From JAHQVI01 sp963749875 (lineage in GTDB: Bacteria > Pseudomonadota > Alphaproteobacteria > Rhizobiales > Rhodomicrobiaceae): DNA of 64,000 bases. Below are positions 63,258-64,000 of this stretch, in pieces. The position numbers were made by a program, and so were the translations under genes. The number at the start of each line of letters is the position of its first letter. The first letter of the stretch is position 1. The stretch spans positions 744,001 through 808,000 of the forward strand of contig CAVVOX010000002.1 in NCBI GenBank assembly GCA_963749875.1. The letters run 5' to 3'. Below the pieces are notes generated by a model that made no database searches, was not told the origin of the DNA, and saw only the letters and a program-made list of their open reading frames with translations.

Positions 63258-64000
63258 TAGTGGTCTGATCCATTCAGGCAATTCCCAAATTCTCCGAAGC
63301 AGCTCATTCTTGCGCAATGAGATCAGGGATCACCGTGACTGTTACGCGCGATGAGCGGCTTCGTCTTGAAACCATCATTGCGGATCGTTGTGCGCCTCAG
63401 AAACACGTCTGGCGCGCGCAGATTATTCTGGCCACCGCCGATGGTTGCGGCACCACCGAGATCATGCGCCGGTCCGGCAAATCCAAACCCGTCGTCTGGC
63501 GTTGGCAGGAGCGCTTCATGCATGAGGGCGTGGATGGGCTGCTTCGCGACAAGACGCGGCGGCCAGGGAAGAAGCCTTTGCCCGCAACGACCGTGCAACG
63601 TGTCGTTGATCTGGCGCTGAGCAGGCCGCCGGGAGAGACCACGCATTGGACCGGCCGGATGTTGGCCAGGGCTGCCAATGTCAGCCTGCGTTCGGTTCAG
63701 CGCATTCTTGAAGCCCATCAGCTTTCTCCGCACCGGATCCGGACGTTCAAGCTTTCCAAAGATCCCCACTTTGCCGACAAGCTCAGAGACATTGTCGGTC
63801 TCTACGTTGATCCGCCCGCTCATGCCGTCGTTTTCTCGGTTGATGAGAAGAGCCAAATCCAGGCGCTGGACCGTACCCAACCGGGACTGCCAATGAAGAA
63901 GGGGCGAGCCGGAACCATGACCCATGATTACAAGCGGAACGGGACGACGACCTTATTCGCCGCGCTCAATGTGCTGGAAGGAACGGTCATTGGCCGCAAC
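63258..64000 (+). mobile_element. IS630-family element A, copy 2 (runs out of window)
   Basis: Starts at C-TA-GTGGTCTGATC (CTAG 63257-63260) and continues past the window end. Opposite orientation to copy 1. It cuts the primase-helicase gene after the codons for AKNS. Confidence 0.92.
63317..64000 (+). CDS. IS630-family transposase A, copy 2 (3' end outside window)
   Basis: The first 228 codons are visible from ATG 63317, 60 bases from the element end as in copy 1, and show no disruption. The visible sequence includes MRRSGKSKPVVWRWQERFMH and VVFSVDEKSQIQALDRTQPG, as in copy 1; in the compared part the two copies are identical, so a recent transposition is likely. The final DDE Asp and Glu lie outside the window. 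Confidence 0.93.
   Translation, partial: MRSGITVTVTRDERLRLETIIADRCAPQKHVWRAQIILATADGCGTTEIMRRSGKSKPVVWRWQERFMHEGVDGLLRDKTRRPGKKPLPATTVQRVVDLALSRPPGETTHWTGRMLARAANVSLRSVQRILEAHQLSPHRIRTFKLSKDPHFADKLRDIVGLYVDPPAHAVVFSVDEKSQIQALDRTQPGLPMKKGRAGTMTHDYKRNGTTTLFAALNVLEGTVIGRN

Noticed and set aside
58015..64000. Composite transposon made of the two IS630 copies
   Set aside because: The segment between them has only broken element genes and no cargo, and the copies probably inserted separately into CTAG sites.

Overview
The window is a high-GC (roughly 60-65%) bacterial chromosome segment. It most likely comes from an alphaproteobacterium of the Rhizobiales/Hyphomicrobiales type. The run aroA-cmk-rpsA-sppA-ihfB-lapA, then trpF-trpB-trpA-accD-folC, with a TIGR02300 protein just upstream, is a typical alphaproteobacterial housekeeping block. 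AroA is class II, AccD has the alphaproteobacterial form that has lost its zinc ligands, and the antisense strands of real genes carry long spurious open frames. Genus cannot be fixed from the sequence alone.

Layout. 1-3662: end of an ACR3 arsenite permease, then an FAD dehydrogenase and a ketopantoate-reductase-like protein overlapping by one base. 3683-8790 (minus): a frameshifted glutathione S-transferase and an RND efflux pump with its adaptor. 9322-11273: a GNAT acetyltransferase broken by a 1381-bp IS with CTAG target duplications. 11340-13851: amidase and isoaspartyl peptidase/asparaginase. 14086-19289 (minus): a five-gene Liv-type ABC importer. Diverging from it, 19571-24658 holds an XRE/ScfR-type regulator carrying a histidine-kinase-like dimerisation segment, a single-domain response regulator, a small membrane protein and a symporter-histidine kinase fusion. 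This looks like one sensing, transport and regulation locus and is the best candidate for a little-described system. 24847-35771: tRNA-Val, Gph-like phosphatase, GabD, RpiA, DUF2059 protein, glutathione reductase, an outer-membrane barrel protein, a TonB-like protein, LhgO and the TIGR02300 protein. 35980-47649: the housekeeping block. 47971-57292: dehydrogenase, CNNM/CBS protein, phosphomannomutase, two tandem retropepsin-like proteases, DUF4846 protein, peroxiredoxin-like protein and a nuclease-fold protein.

From tRNA-Arg(CCT) at 57491-57567 to the window end lies what looks like an integrated element: an HTH/excisionase-like gene and a phage-type primase-helicase gene cut into pieces by three insertion sequences. 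A further IS copy lies just upstream. Removing each of the two complete insertions together with one TA restores the reading frame exactly. The element is therefore a decayed island, with its far end outside the window.

Two window-wide themes stand out. First, a family of about 104-128-bp non-coding repeats (six full copies plus one half copy) built of two hairpins and bounded by TA inside CTAG or a near match. They behave like MITEs of an IS630-like transposon. Four repeat ends sit exactly on the stop codon of a neighbouring gene (gor, trpB, folC, a retropepsin) and regenerate TAG. Second, single-base indels break several otherwise normal genes, including the probably essential aroA. This suggests base-level sequence error or a draft genome at least as much as real pseudogenes.
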